DNA from: Lederbergia lenta NBRC 16444
GTDB lineage: Bacteria; Bacillota; Bacilli; Bacillales; Bacillaceae_C
Assembly: GCF_001591545.1 (NCBI RefSeq)
Contig: NZ_BCVC01000008.1
Location: forward strand, 1 to 64,000
Direction of reading: 5' to 3'
Length of the DNA stretch: 64,000 nt
Below are positions 49,916 through 58,154 of this stretch, piece by piece; the stretch's first letter is position 1, and every line of letters begins with the position of its first letter. The notes beneath the pieces were generated by a model. It saw only the letters and a program-made list of their open reading frames with translations, was not told the DNA's origin and did not search any database. The translations under genes and the position numbers were made by a program.

Positions 49916-50709
49916 TGGAAAAAATGATATTCGGAAGGTATATCCCGGGTGACTCCATACTGCATCGTCTTGATCCCCGTGCAAAATTATTATTTGTTTT
50001 TGGTTTTATTTGTATTGTTTTCCTTGCTAACAATCTATACACGTATGGCTTGTTATTATTATTTGTAGGTATCATTATTTTATTATCAAAAATGAATATA
50101 AAATTTTTAATCAATGGATTAAAGCCAGTTTTATATTTAGTTATATTTACTTTTTTTCTTCAACTTTTTTTCAATAAAGAAGGAGAAATTATTTTGTCTG
50201 TTGGCGTTATTAACATATATGAAGAGGGTCTTAGACAGGGGATCTTTATTTCTATGCGATTTATGTTACTAGTATTTGTCACTTCGCTTTTAACATTAAC
50301 GACGACACCAATTACGTTAACAGATGGATTAGAAAGTATCTTGCATCCTTTAAATAAGGTGCGTTTTCCTGTTCATGAGCTTGCTTTAATGATGTCTATC
50401 TCACTACGATTTATTCCAACATTAATGGATGAGACAGATAAAATCATGAAGGCGCAAATGGCAAGGGGAGTAGAGTTTTCTAGTGGGCCAATTAAAGAAA
50501 GAGTTAAAGCTATTATTCCATTATTAATACCTCTATTTGTTAGTTCTTTTAAGAGGGCAGAGGAGCTTGCAACCGCAATGGAAGCAAGAGGTTACCGTGG
50601 TGGAGAAGGGCGAACGAAATACCGCATTCTTGAATGGAAGATACGTGATACTGCCGCAGTGGGCTCGCTGATAGTGCTTGTAGTACTGTTAATCTTATTC
50701 AGATCCTAA
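49912..50709 (+). CDS. ecfT: Energy-coupling factor transporter transmembrane protein EcfT
   Basis: EcfT is the membrane scaffold linking the ATPases to S-components. The 265-aa protein has several hydrophobic helices (about 27-60, 70-90, 105-135 and a C-terminal one at 245-263) and the two coupling-helix ARG motifs, in KAQMARGVEF and MEARGYRGGEGR. truA follows after 16 nt. Confidence 0.94.
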   Translation: MMEKMIFGRYIPGDSILHRLDPRAKLLFVFGFICIVFLANNLYTYGLLLLFVGIIILLSKMNIKFLINGLKPVLYLVIFTFFLQLFFNKEGEIILSVGVINIYEEGLRQGIFISMRFMLLVFVTSLLTLTTTPITLTDGLESILHPLNKVRFPVHELALMMSISLRFIPTLMDETDKIMKAQMARGVEFSSGPIKERVKAIIPLLIPLFVSSFKRAEELATAMEARGYRGGEGRTKYRILEWKIRDTAAVGSLIVLVVLLILFRS

Positions 50710-50725
50710 AGATGAGGGTTGAAAA

Positions 50726-51466
50726 ATGCAACGTTATAAAGGAATTATTGCTTACGATGGCTCAGGGTATTCTGGGTATCAAATTCAGATAAACGGCAAG
50801 ACTGTTCAAGAGGTACTTGAAAAGGCATTGAAGAAAATGCATAAAGGCATAGAGATCAAGACGGTGAGTTCCGGCCGGACGGATGCAGGTGTGCACGCAT
50901 ACGGTCAAGTCTTTCATTTTGATTCGTCACTTATTCTCTCATCAGATAGATGGGTAAATGCAATGAATGGTTTGCTTCCAACAGACGTGGCATTACAAAG
51001 CGTGGAAAAGGTAAGTCAAGATTTCCATGCACGCTACGATGTTGAGGGGAAAACATACAAATACTTTCTGTATACCGGAAAGATAAGAAATCCATTCGAA
51101 CGAAATTTTACATCTTATTACCCATATAAGTTAAATATAGATCGCATTAGGGAAGCAGCGCCTTATTTTGTTGGAACACATGACTTCACGAGTTTCTGTT
51201 CCGCAAAAACGACAAAGGAGAATAAGATTAGAACCATCTCTATACTCGATATAGAAGAACGAGAAAATAAAATTATTTTTACGTTTACAGGAAATGGATT
51301 TCTTTATAATATGGTAAGGATTATTGTAGGAACGCTTCTCCATGTAGGTAACGGGAAAATTGATCCGGAGGATATCCCTGCAATTTTTGCTGCCCATGAT
51401 CGGCAGCTTGCGGGAAAAACGGCACCGGCAGAAGGACTTTATTTATGGGATGTGTATTATAAGTAA
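50726..51466 (+). CDS. truA: tRNA pseudouridine(38-40) synthase TruA
   Basis: TruA isomerises uridines 38-40 in the tRNA anticodon arm. The 246-aa protein has the catalytic Asp at 53 in SSGRTDAGVHA, with FHARYDVEGKTYKYF and a C-terminal FLYNMVRIIVGTLL. Normal length and Bacillus position after ecfT. Confidence 0.96.
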   Translation: MQRYKGIIAYDGSGYSGYQIQINGKTVQEVLEKALKKMHKGIEIKTVSSGRTDAGVHAYGQVFHFDSSLILSSDRWVNAMNGLLPTDVALQSVEKVSQDFHARYDVEGKTYKYFLYTGKIRNPFERNFTSYYPYKLNIDRIREAAPYFVGTHDFTSFCSAKTTKENKIRTISILDIEERENKIIFTFTGNGFLYNMVRIIVGTLLHVGNGKIDPEDIPAIFAAHDRQLAGKTAPAEGLYLWDVYYK

Positions 51467-51623
51467 TACAAGAAAGCGTAAGTTCACGATACAAGTAAAG
51501 GATTTAGAGAAATTACTTCATGAGCCAATAGAGATATTTAATTATTGAACTTCAATATGATCTTCACTTGCGCTAGAAAAGATAAAAAAGTTGAAACAAC
51601 TTCACCTGGTGTATAAAATAAAG

Positions 51624-51652
51624 TTGACTTTTCTTGTAAAAAATGATAAGAT
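51624..51652 (+). promoter_or_regulatory. SigA-type promoter of rplM-rpsI
   Basis: TTGACT (51624-51629), 17-nt spacer and TAAGAT (51647-51652), about 25 nt upstream of the L13 leader stem. Confidence 0.75.
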
Positions 51653-51671
51653 ATCCAATGGTATTGTTTTT

Positions 51672-51715
51672 AATCCCACGATAAGCCCCGGAAACTTATT
51701 GTGATCAAAATAAAT
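51672..51715 (+). promoter_or_regulatory. Ribosomal protein L13 leader
   Basis: CACGATAAG (51677-51685) pairs with CTTATTGTG (51695-51703) around loop CCCCGGAAA. Sequence and position before rplM match the L13 leader motif known from Firmicutes. It is presumed to mediate autoregulation by L13. Confidence 0.8.
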
Positions 51716-51752
51716 ACGAAAATGAATTATTTAACTTTTGGGAGGGTAACAA

Positions 51753-52190
51753 ATGCGTACTACGTATATGGCTAAAGCCAGCGAAATCGACCGTAAATGG
51801 TACGTTGTAGACGCTGAAGGCAAAACGCTTGGTCGTCTTGCAACTGAAGTCGCGTCTATCTTGCGCGGTAAACATAAACCAACATTCACACCGCATGTTG
51901 ATACAGGCGATCACGTGATTATTGTTAACGCTGAAAAAATTGAATTAACAGGTAAAAAACTAACTGATAAAATTTACTATCGTCACACTGGATTTGCAGG
52001 CGGTATTAAATCTAGAACAGCATATGAAATGCGTACAAAATATCCAGAAAAAATGCTTGAGCTTGCTGTTAAAGGCATGCTTCCTAAAGGTTCTTTAGGA
52101 CGTCAAATGTATAAAAAGCTTCATGTTTATGCAGGCGCTGAGCATCAACATCAAGCACAAAAACCGGAAGTATACGAGCTTCGCGGATAA
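51753..52190 (+). CDS. rplM: 50S ribosomal protein L13
   Basis: L13 is an early 50S assembly protein. The 145-aa product shows [40 protein letters not shown]-type core and the C-terminal [12 protein letters not shown]. It is preceded by the L13 leader and by 19 nt separated from rpsI. Confidence 0.97.
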   Translation: MRTTYMAKASEIDRKWYVVDAEGKTLGRLATEVASILRGKHKPTFTPHVDTGDHVIIVNAEKIELTGKKLTDKIYYRHTGFAGGIKSRTAYEMRTKYPEKMLELAVKGMLPKGSLGRQMYKKLHVYAGAEHQHQAQKPEVYELRG

Positions 52191-52209
52191 TAAAAGGGAG
52201 GGCATTATA

Positions 52210-52602
52210 TTGGCACAAGTTCAATACTATGGTACAGGTCGCCGTAAAAGCTCTGTTGCCCGCGTACGTTTAGTACCAGGCGAAGGCCGTATCATCATTA
52301 ACGATCGTGATGTAGAAGAATATATTCCATTCGCGGCTTTACGCGAAGTTATTAAACAGCCACTAACAGCAACTGAAACAGTAGGTAGCTACAATGTATT
52401 AGTTTCTGTAAAAGGCGGCGGCTATACAGGACAAGCAGGAGCAATCCGTCACGGAATCGCTCGCGCATTGCTTGAAGTAGATCCTGAAAACCGCGGTACA
52501 CTTAAACGTGCAGGACTGTTAACTCGTGACTCACGCATGAAAGAACGTAAAAAATACGGTCTTAAAGGCGCACGTAGAGCACCACAGTTCTCAAAACGTT
52601 AA
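52210..52602 (+). CDS. rpsI: 30S ribosomal protein S9
   Basis: S9 places its C-terminal tail next to P-site tRNA. The 130-aa protein starts at TTG 52210 ([20 protein letters not shown]) after AGGGAGG and ends in the conserved PQFSKR. The gene is complete; an integrated element begins directly after it, so the 3' end of rpsI is the probable attachment site. Confidence 0.96.
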   Translation: MAQVQYYGTGRRKSSVARVRLVPGEGRIIINDRDVEEYIPFAALREVIKQPLTATETVGSYNVLVSVKGGGYTGQAGAIRHGIARALLEVDPENRGTLKRAGLLTRDSRMKERKKYGLKGARRAPQFSKR

Positions 52603-52620
52603 TCAATTCCTTATTGCATC
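52582..52620 (+). other. Probable attachment-site junction at the 3' end of rpsI
   Basis: The change from conserved chromosome order to an integrase gene happens right after the rpsI stop. The 3' end of rpsI is used by tyrosine-recombinase elements in Firmicutes. The exact core cannot be fixed because the other junction is outside the window; no second copy of the rpsI tail was found up to 64000. Confidence 0.5.
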
Positions 52621-52638
52621 AACGTTTACAAAGGTTAT

Positions 52639-52657
52639 TTGGTTCAAGTTGGTTCAA
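52639..52657 (+). repeat. Tandem TTGGTTCAA repeats, possible integrase arm sites
   Basis: Two perfect TTGGTTCAA copies (52639-52647 and 52649-52657) sit one helical turn apart between rpsI and int. Direct repeats beside the core site are typical arm-type binding sites for integrases with an N-terminal arm-binding domain. Confidence 0.5.
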
Positions 52658-52670
52658 ATCAGCTTAAACC

Positions 52671-53711
52671 TCATAAAGAACTTAACAGACTTAAAGCATC
52701 GGCATCTTGCTGGTGCTTTTTTTCTGGCATTAATTCCAGATAATAATTCTGTGTGGTTTGAATATTTATGTGTCCTAATCGTTTGGAAACATAAGCAATA
52801 TCTATATCTTGAGCAAATAAAAACGATGCATGGGTATCTCTTAGACCGTGAAAAGTCGTTTTTTTAATGTTTAATTCCGTTAATAAATCAGCCAATTGTT
52901 CGGATTGTTTAAAGCCACCAAAGCCGAAAATATAACCATTCTCTTTAACAGGCATTTTACGAATAAGCTCATACACTTCTTTGTTGATAGAAACATCACG
53001 TTTCGCATTTTGTGTCTTTAATGAAGTGTCATCAGAAGTGGGACTGATAGAATGTCTAACTTCTATTCCGTATTCATAAAGGCTCTCAGGTCTTATTGCT
53101 AGTAGCTCTCCACGTCGCATACCCGTTTCTAATGCGAGTAGTACAAGTAGGTTGAATTCATCTTCTGGACGCTGCAAAACGTAATTACGAAGCTTTTTGA
53201 AGTCAGTAATCGATAATGCCTTATTCCGCTTAGGTGGATTTTCACCACGTGTTTTTACTAAACGAGCAAAATCATTAGCAATATAACCACGAGCATATGC
53301 ATCGCGTAAAGCTGTTTTAATCTTCAATAGTATTTCATGTGTAGTTTTTCGAGAATGTGTCTTGGCATACTTATCTATCTTCTTCTGAACAACAATATCG
53401 TTTAAATCTTTTAATTGGATGTCTTGAAATAAGTTTCGAATAACCCCTAAAGTACGAACATAATTTTGAAACGTCGTTTCTTTAACATCGTTTACTTTTA
53501 CAAGATAAATCCAGTTCTCAAAGAAGTCTGCAAACGTAGTTGTTCTATAAGCGAGTTCTTTGCCTTCTCCTTTCGCCAATTCCATTTCTAAAGCCCAAAG
53601 TTCTGCTTCTCTCTTTGTCGGAAAAGTTTTAGAAAGTTTTTTATGTTCTCCTCGTTTGTATAAAGAAACTTGCGCCCGGTATGATTTTCCCCTTTTAATA
53701 ATACTAGCCAT
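52671..53711 (-). CDS. int: Tyrosine-type site-specific integrase
   Basis: The 346-aa recombinase probably integrates and excises the element at rpsI. It has an N-terminal arm-binding-like domain (about 1-55), a core-binding SAM-like domain (about 57-155) and the catalytic domain. Active-site candidates are R199 (TGMRRGELL), K232, H288 and R291 (HGLRDTHA), H314 (RLGH) and Y323 or Y324 (TTQNYY). ATG 53711 is chosen, 9 nt after AAGGGG; an upstream ATG at 53729 lacks a binding site. It is convergent with rpsI. Confidence 0.94.
   Translation of the reverse strand: MASIIKRGKSYRAQVSLYKRGEHKKLSKTFPTKREAELWALEMELAKGEGKELAYRTTTFADFFENWIYLVKVNDVKETTFQNYVRTLGVIRNLFQDIQLKDLNDIVVQKKIDKYAKTHSRKTTHEILLKIKTALRDAYARGYIANDFARLVKTRGENPPKRNKALSITDFKKLRNYVLQRPEDEFNLLVLLALETGMRRGELLAIRPESLYEYGIEVRHSISPTSDDTSLKTQNAKRDVSINKEVYELIRKMPVKENGYIFGFGGFKQSEQLADLLTELNIKKTTFHGLRDTHASFLFAQDIDIAYVSKRLGHINIQTTQNYYLELMPEKKHQQDADALSLLSSL
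52693..52723 (+). terminator. Terminator-like hairpin for rpsI inside the int 3' end
   Basis: AAAGCATCGGC (52693-52703) pairs with GCTGGTGCTTT (52709-52719) using G-T pairs, with loop ATCTT and a seven-T run. It is oriented to stop rightward rpsI transcription but lies within the coding sequence of the leftward integrase gene (its last 18 codons). Confidence 0.75.
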
Positions 53712-53734
53712 GCTATCAATCCCCTTCATAAAAA

Positions 53735-53797
53735 TAGTTGATAGATGCTAGTTGAATACAACTGTATTGTATTCCGAACCTAACATCTTATCAACTA
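53735..53797. repeat. Nested inverted repeats between xis and int
   Basis: Outer arms TAGTTGATAGATG (53735-53747) and CATCTTATCAACTA (53784-53797) differ by one inserted T. Inner arms GAATACAA (53754-53761) and TTGTATTC (53767-53774) are perfect. The nested palindrome could be a hairpin in the xis-int mRNA or a recombination-protein site. It has no T-run. Confidence 0.6.
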
Positions 53798-53805
53798 TCA
53801 ATAAA

Positions 53806-54003
53806 TTAAACCGAGTGTTTTTCAATAAATTGTATTAAAGATTTCATTGTGTATCGTTCATGCCGACCAATCATGAAACGTCCAAGCCCTTTATGCGGTC
53901 GTATATATTTATCAAATGACTTTGGGTCTACACCTAGAAAACGAGCAGCTTGTTCTCTAGTTAAAAGATATGGAAAGTCTTGTGAAGTCATATCAATGCT
54001 CAT
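53806..54003 (-). CDS. xis: Excisionase-like small HTH protein
   Basis: The 65-aa basic protein has a MerR/excisionase-type winged-helix core: LLTREQAARFLGVDPKSFDKYI followed by a wing with RHERYTMKSL. Its size and place directly upstream of int on the same strand suggest the directionality factor (Xis), which bends DNA for excision. An AAGGAG site lies 11 nt before ATG 54003. A small transcriptional regulator is the alternative. Confidence 0.75.
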   Translation of the reverse strand: MSIDMTSQDFPYLLTREQAARFLGVDPKSFDKYIRPHKGLGRFMIGRHERYTMKSLIQFIEKHSV

Positions 54004-54029
54004 GAAGACATCATCTCCTTGTGAATTTC

Positions 54030-55136
54030 TTATTTAAACGGATAACCTTGTTTTGTATATAATGGTGAATACTTTTTTAACCAAGCTATGACATCATCAT
54101 TAGGTTCATAGTTTTCAAATTCATCGTAAAGAAATGCTAAACACTTCTTTAGCCCCTCATCTCCCCAAATACGCCAAACTTTAAATAAGTAGGGAAATAA
54201 TCCTGACCCATTTAAAATATGCTTCTGTGATTGTTCTAACAGGTTCAATCGTGGCGAAGGGGAACTAAACATAAAATTTCTCTGATTAAGCAAATTAAGC
54301 ATTTTTCTAGTGTAATTCGTTAATCTTTTAGATTTGTCATAATAAAATTGGTAACGATCAGTCAGAGCTGAAACTAATAAATCTTTTAACTCTGTATCAT
54401 TACTTATATCTTCTAGCTTGTCTGATAGGTCATGAGCATAAGCGCCCTTATAAACTGCTTCAAAGCGTACCCAATCATCATAATGAATAGCCTCTTCATA
54501 TCGAACGCCCATTGTCTCAACTTGTTCAATCTTCTTATCATAGACCCTTAGTAAAGCTTTTATATTTTTGCCTTTCGAACCCAGATAAAAAGTTGAGGTG
54601 ATATTATTTTTAGTTAATCCCGATAAAACTGAATGGTTTTTTCGACCAGTTGCAGTTTTAACGATTTGATTTTTATTAGAAAGCTGATTATAAATTGTGT
54701 TTACATTCACTTTTTCATTGATGAAATCAATTGCAATGTCAATTCTCGATAGTCTGGAAGAATATAAGGTGCTGTTGTTTATTTTCGTGAAAAACTGATG
54801 TATCTGTATCGGACTAGTGAATAATGATTCATATTGCTTTCTGTATTGCATCCATGCGTGCGCAGAAAATTTTATACAAATTCCCATCTGAATAAAATCA
54901 GTATGATAAGCGATTGCGAAATAATATGGAGCATCGTCGCAAACAAAACCATTTGAATAACCTTGAGGTAATGAATATGTCGTTTCTTTTAGTTTGCCTA
55001 ATACGGTTTCTAATTTGGACAGTCTAACAAATTCATTAATGATATTGATTGCCATGCCTTCCCAGCCTTCAATTTGGCTAGGTCTCTTCGTTGATTGTAG
55101 GACTAGTGTAAATTCATCGACTTGAACATCTAACAA
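54030..55136 (-). CDS. Rep_trans-family relaxase or replication initiator (MobT/NicK-like)
   Basis: The 368-aa protein resembles the family of Tn916 Orf20, ICEBs1 NicK and MobT relaxases, which nick oriT and start rolling-circle replication. Visible motifs are RLSRIDIAIDF (128-138), STFYLGSKGK (181-190), LRVYDKK (196-202) and WVRFEAVYKG (222-231). TTG 55136 is preferred: it lies 8 nt after AAAGGAG, while ATG 55166 has no binding site. It follows the ATPase gene across a perfect GC-rich inverted repeat that may be its target, and precedes xis. Confidence 0.85.
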   Translation of the reverse strand: MLDVQVDEFTLVLQSTKRPSQIEGWEGMAINIINEFVRLSKLETVLGKLKETTYSLPQGYSNGFVCDDAPYYFAIAYHTDFIQMGICIKFSAHAWMQYRKQYESLFTSPIQIHQFFTKINNSTLYSSRLSRIDIAIDFINEKVNVNTIYNQLSNKNQIVKTATGRKNHSVLSGLTKNNITSTFYLGSKGKNIKALLRVYDKKIEQVETMGVRYEEAIHYDDWVRFEAVYKGAYAHDLSDKLEDISNDTELKDLLVSALTDRYQFYYDKSKRLTNYTRKMLNLLNQRNFMFSSPSPRLNLLEQSQKHILNGSGLFPYLFKVWRIWGDEGLKKCLAFLYDEFENYEPNDDVIAWLKKYSPLYTKQGYPFK

Positions 55137-55205
55137 AATTATCACTCCTTTCAAGTCGTGAAACATTGATACATCCGCACTAGCTGTGATTTTCTTGTTT
55201 TGTGG

Positions 55206-55232
55206 AGCGGGGGTTATTACATAACCCCCGCT
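55206..55232. other. Candidate origin of transfer or replication (oriT/dso)
   Basis: AGCGGGGGTTAT (55206-55217) and ATAACCCCCGCT (55221-55232) form a perfect 12-bp inverted repeat with loop TAC. It lies between the FtsK-like and relaxase genes and has no T-run, unlike a terminator. Tn916 and ICEBs1 carry GC-rich inverted repeats with C-run/G-run arms at the nick site near the same genes. The assignment is inferred from position and form. Confidence 0.6.
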
Positions 55233-56548
55233 TACTCATTTAAATCATTCACAGCTTCTAGTATATTAAAATCCAAATAACTAAAATGACAAAGTTTCGG
55301 TTGGTTTGCCACTAAAGGACATACGAAAAGCCCTTCCCCTAATTGAAAATCTTTCTCTTTTGTATCAACTCCTGCACCAAATGCTGTTATATTTGTTTGT
55401 CTTTCAGCATTTCCAATCACGAACTTTACTGGAAGATTCTCACGTATATATGTTGGTATTAAGTTTGAATCTGATTTCTGCATAACAAACCAGATAAAGA
55501 AACCCAATTGCCTTCCTTGTAAAACTACTTGTGAAATTAAAGACATTACTTCATCACGTCTTTTCTTCTCCATTGACTGTAACTCTGTTTGAAAACTTGC
55601 AAATTCATCAAAGATTAAAACATGTGCTGGATATCCAAAATCTGCATAGGTAGCTTCAAGTTTTGTGCCTAGCTTCTCTTTCAATTCGAATTTATATTGA
55701 TTCATTAAGTCGTTAAAACCTTTTAATAAATTTACAATTTCATTGAAATTTGAAGCTGAGTTATGAGCAGTTATTTTTTCGCCTATTACAGATAAACTCG
55801 AGTTTTTAGGATCTGCAAAATAAAGATTATATAATTCTTTCTTGAGTAGCATTTGAAGAATTAAGGAATACAGGGCATATGTTTTGCCTGACCCTGTTTG
55901 CCCAACAAATAATGAGCTATGCAAAGGTATTTTTGTGAATTTATCTATGAATAGATGCTGTTCATCTGTTTTTAATGCATACTTTTGAAAGTCCTCTAAA
56001 CTTTCAAAAGTAAGCTGACGGTTAATGTGACTATCATAAATTTCAAATATATAATATTTTTCATCTCTAGATAAATAAGATCTCTCTACAACATATCTAT
56101 TTAAAGCAATAGATATATTGCTAGAACTAAGATCTTTTTCCATATGAATATTTTCTATATATAACTTACCGATGGATAATCCTTTTTCAAATTCTATTTT
56201 GATTTTTGGTAACTGTGCTATTTTTTTATTCAGGTGAAATCTAATGTTATAGTATTTTGAATCTAAAAATGCTTTCCTTAAATTCAGTACAGTAGAATAG
56301 TGGATAAAAGCATACTTTATCCCTTTATAACCTTTATTCCTTATCACCCAAATAAGGGCTTGAACTATAATTATTGAAACGATAATAGTTATTAAAAAGG
56401 GGTTACTGTATTTTGCAACCCCTATACTTAATAGATTATCAGTAATCGAAATAATTAATGTAAATATTGTAAGGCAGATAAGTGTAGTGTATACGTAGAT
56501 GCCATTTTGGATTCTAACTGTACTAATTGTCCTATTTCTTATTGACAT
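55232..56548 (-). CDS. FtsK/SpoIIIE-type DNA translocase (TcpA/ConQ-like coupling protein)
   Basis: The 438-aa protein has two N-terminal transmembrane helices (about 18-42 and 50-69) and a RecA-like motor with Walker A GQTGSGKT (216-223) and Walker B LIFDEFAS (311-318). Proteins of this form beside a Rep_trans relaxase act as coupling proteins that deliver relaxed DNA to a conjugation channel, as in Tn916 (Orf21) and ICEBs1 (ConQ). No channel genes are visible, so a helper element may be needed. It overlaps the upstream small gene by 17 nt. Confidence 0.85.
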   Translation of the reverse strand: MSIRNRTISTVRIQNGIYVYTTLICLTIFTLIISITDNLLSIGVAKYSNPFLITIIVSIIIVQALIWVIRNKGYKGIKYAFIHYSTVLNLRKAFLDSKYYNIRFHLNKKIAQLPKIKIEFEKGLSIGKLYIENIHMEKDLSSSNISIALNRYVVERSYLSRDEKYYIFEIYDSHINRQLTFESLEDFQKYALKTDEQHLFIDKFTKIPLHSSLFVGQTGSGKTYALYSLILQMLLKKELYNLYFADPKNSSLSVIGEKITAHNSASNFNEIVNLLKGFNDLMNQYKFELKEKLGTKLEATYADFGYPAHVLIFDEFASFQTELQSMEKKRRDEVMSLISQVVLQGRQLGFFIWFVMQKSDSNLIPTYIRENLPVKFVIGNAERQTNITAFGAGVDTKEKDFQLGEGLFVCPLVANQPKLCHFSYLDFNILEAVNDLNE

Positions 56549-56918
56549 TTACTTTCTCCACATCTTCAAATCTAAGAATTAAATCAAATTCTATAACAAA
56601 AGATTTTTCTGGTATGAAATTAATAAGACGTACATATTCACCTTTTTGTACTTCAATTGACGTTTTATTATTTAGAACTGTTACATCAAATGTGTTTAAA
56701 GTGTTATTGTCTCTTTTCAAACCGCTTTTTTTATCGATTCCATATTCAGTATCATCTTTTGTAATTAACAATGTTAAAGTTACTCCACTTTCATTAAGAT
56801 CTTTCTTACTTGTAAACGGTCGTTGTGATACTAATCGATAAAGATTATGTGTGTTTGTTAAAAATTCATCTGCTTTGAATTTGGTTTCTGTAAAAACCCA
56901 AGTGTTAGCGATTGGCAT
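56532..56918 (-). CDS. Small protein of unknown function, first in the leftward transfer module
   Basis: The 128-aa product starts at ATG 56918, 7 nt after AGGAGG (MPIANTWVFTETKFKADEF). It has no signal peptide or membrane segment and a mixed, probably beta-rich composition. In Tn916-type modules a small DUF961-like protein (Orf22/Orf23, YdcP) holds this place; I cannot see enough similarity to assign it. It overlaps the translocase gene, so the two are likely co-translated. Confidence 0.7.
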   Translation of the reverse strand: MPIANTWVFTETKFKADEFLTNTHNLYRLVSQRPFTSKKDLNESGVTLTLLITKDDTEYGIDKKSGLKRDNNTLNTFDVTVLNNKTSIEVQKGEYVRLINFIPEKSFVIEFDLILRFEDVEKVNVNKK

Positions 56919-57077
56919 TCTGATTCCTCCTATTAAATGAGCTTGTAACAACAATTAGTGAGAACATAGCTTTTTGTCTTAACACCTCCAGGACTAAATG
57001 ATAATAATAGATCATGCGTTTTTTATCGCCCTCTTTCTTTACGTTATGACTCTATTTTATTTGTTTTTTTATTATTA

Positions 57078-57122
57078 GAGGTGGTACATTTGAGGTGGCA
57101 ACTAAGCTGAGTTTGCTACCAC
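57078..57122. promoter_or_regulatory. Repeat cluster in the divergent control region
   Basis: GAGGTGG occurs at 57078-57084 and 57092-57098. GGTGGCAA (57094-57101) can also pair with TTGCTACC (57113-57120). These lie just before the XRE-type gene and in the gap facing the leftward transfer genes. They are candidates for operator sites of that regulator. Confidence 0.4.
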
Positions 57123-57140
57123 AAAAAAGGGGTGCGAGTA

Positions 57141-58154
57141 TTGTTAAATTTTGAAACCTTTTTATATAAAAATATAGGAGCAAAAATAAAAAAGTATAGG
57201 GATAGCTTAGATATGACCCAAGATCAATTTGCTGCTAAATTAAATTCAGATTATTATATAAGTCTTGACAGATATAGATTGTCTTCTATTGAGAATGGAA
57301 GAGCTAATAAAAAGAAAAACCCTTACTTACTAACAGCTGAACTAATAAAAGTATTTTCAAACTGTATGAAATGTGAAACGAAAGAATTAATATTTGGAAA
57401 TTATATTGAAAGGGAAGAAAACGTAAGACTATTTTTATTAGCAATAATAATGAATAGTGAAAAAGATGAGGAAGAAGAATATATTATCCCTTTTATGGAC
57501 TTTTTATTTAGGAACAAAAATAGAACGATAACTTTAAAAGAAAATGAAGAAAGGTATATAAGTGCTTCGGGGATTATGAAGGGATTAAATAAAGTTGAAG
57601 AAAAATATCCATTTTTTACCAGTGGAAAAATATATAAAAAGTATCAAAATCTTTTAGGAGTGCCTAGTTTAAGAATAGAGTTAATATCTAATTTATTAAT
57701 TAAATTGTTGATGGGTGATTTTGAATTTGCAAATTATTATATTTTGAGGATGAGTAGTCTATGTAAAATAAATGGATCTAATGAAATCGTATATTCTTTC
57801 ATTGAAAATAAAGGGATGATTGGTGGGGCGTTAATAGAAAATAAACACAACTTTTATGTCTTTGCAAATGCGTTTGAAAAAATGTGGAAACGGCATAAAG
57901 GATTATTTATGGAATATTTTGAAGGGTATTTATTCAACAAAAGAATAAAGCCCGAACTTAAATATAAAGAGATAAATAACAAATTATTTTATGATATAAT
58001 CATAGATCCTGAATTTTCAAGACTTATATTTTCAGTTATAGAAAAAGATAGATTTTCTATAAAGACAATGGATGGACATTATCTATTTTATCAACATTTG
58101 CTTAATAGGTATGTGGATAAGGAAATTGAGAATTCTATTGAACATCCTTATTGA
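57141..58154 (+). CDS. XRE-type regulator with long C-terminal domain
   Basis: The 337-aa protein has an N-terminal helix-turn-helix of the XRE/Cro type (about 10-58: IGAKIKKYRDSLDMTQDQFAAKL... with SSIENGRANKK). The remaining 270 residues are Lys/Ile/Glu-rich, with no motif I recognise. TTG 57141 after AAAAGGGGTG is preferred over GTG 57132, which overlaps that site. Its divergent position to the transfer genes suggests control of excision and transfer. Codon use is very AT-rich compared with the chromosomal genes, pointing to transfer. Confidence 0.75.
   Translation: MLNFETFLYKNIGAKIKKYRDSLDMTQDQFAAKLNSDYYISLDRYRLSSIENGRANKKKNPYLLTAELIKVFSNCMKCETKELIFGNYIEREENVRLFLLAIIMNSEKDEEEEYIIPFMDFLFRNKNRTITLKENEERYISASGIMKGLNKVEEKYPFFTSGKIYKKYQNLLGVPSLRIELISNLLIKLLMGDFEFANYYILRMSSLCKINGSNEIVYSFIENKGMIGGALIENKHNFYVFANAFEKMWKRHKGLFMEYFEGYLFNKRIKPELKYKEINNKLFYDIIIDPEFSRLIFSVIEKDRFSIKTMDGHYLFYQHLLNRYVDKEIENSIEHPY

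Noticed and set aside
49698-50114. Leftward 138-codon frame opposite ecfA2 and ecfT
   Set aside because: Antisense to two well-supported genes, with no ribosome binding site or family resemblance.
52649-52867. Rightward 72-codon frame opposite the integrase gene
   Set aside because: It is antisense to the conserved int C-terminus and contains the terminator hairpin.
56918-56990. Leader peptide after GGAGGTG upstream of the small transfer-module gene
   Set aside because: The nearest ATG is 15 nt from the site and the frame is only about 20 codons; too weak.
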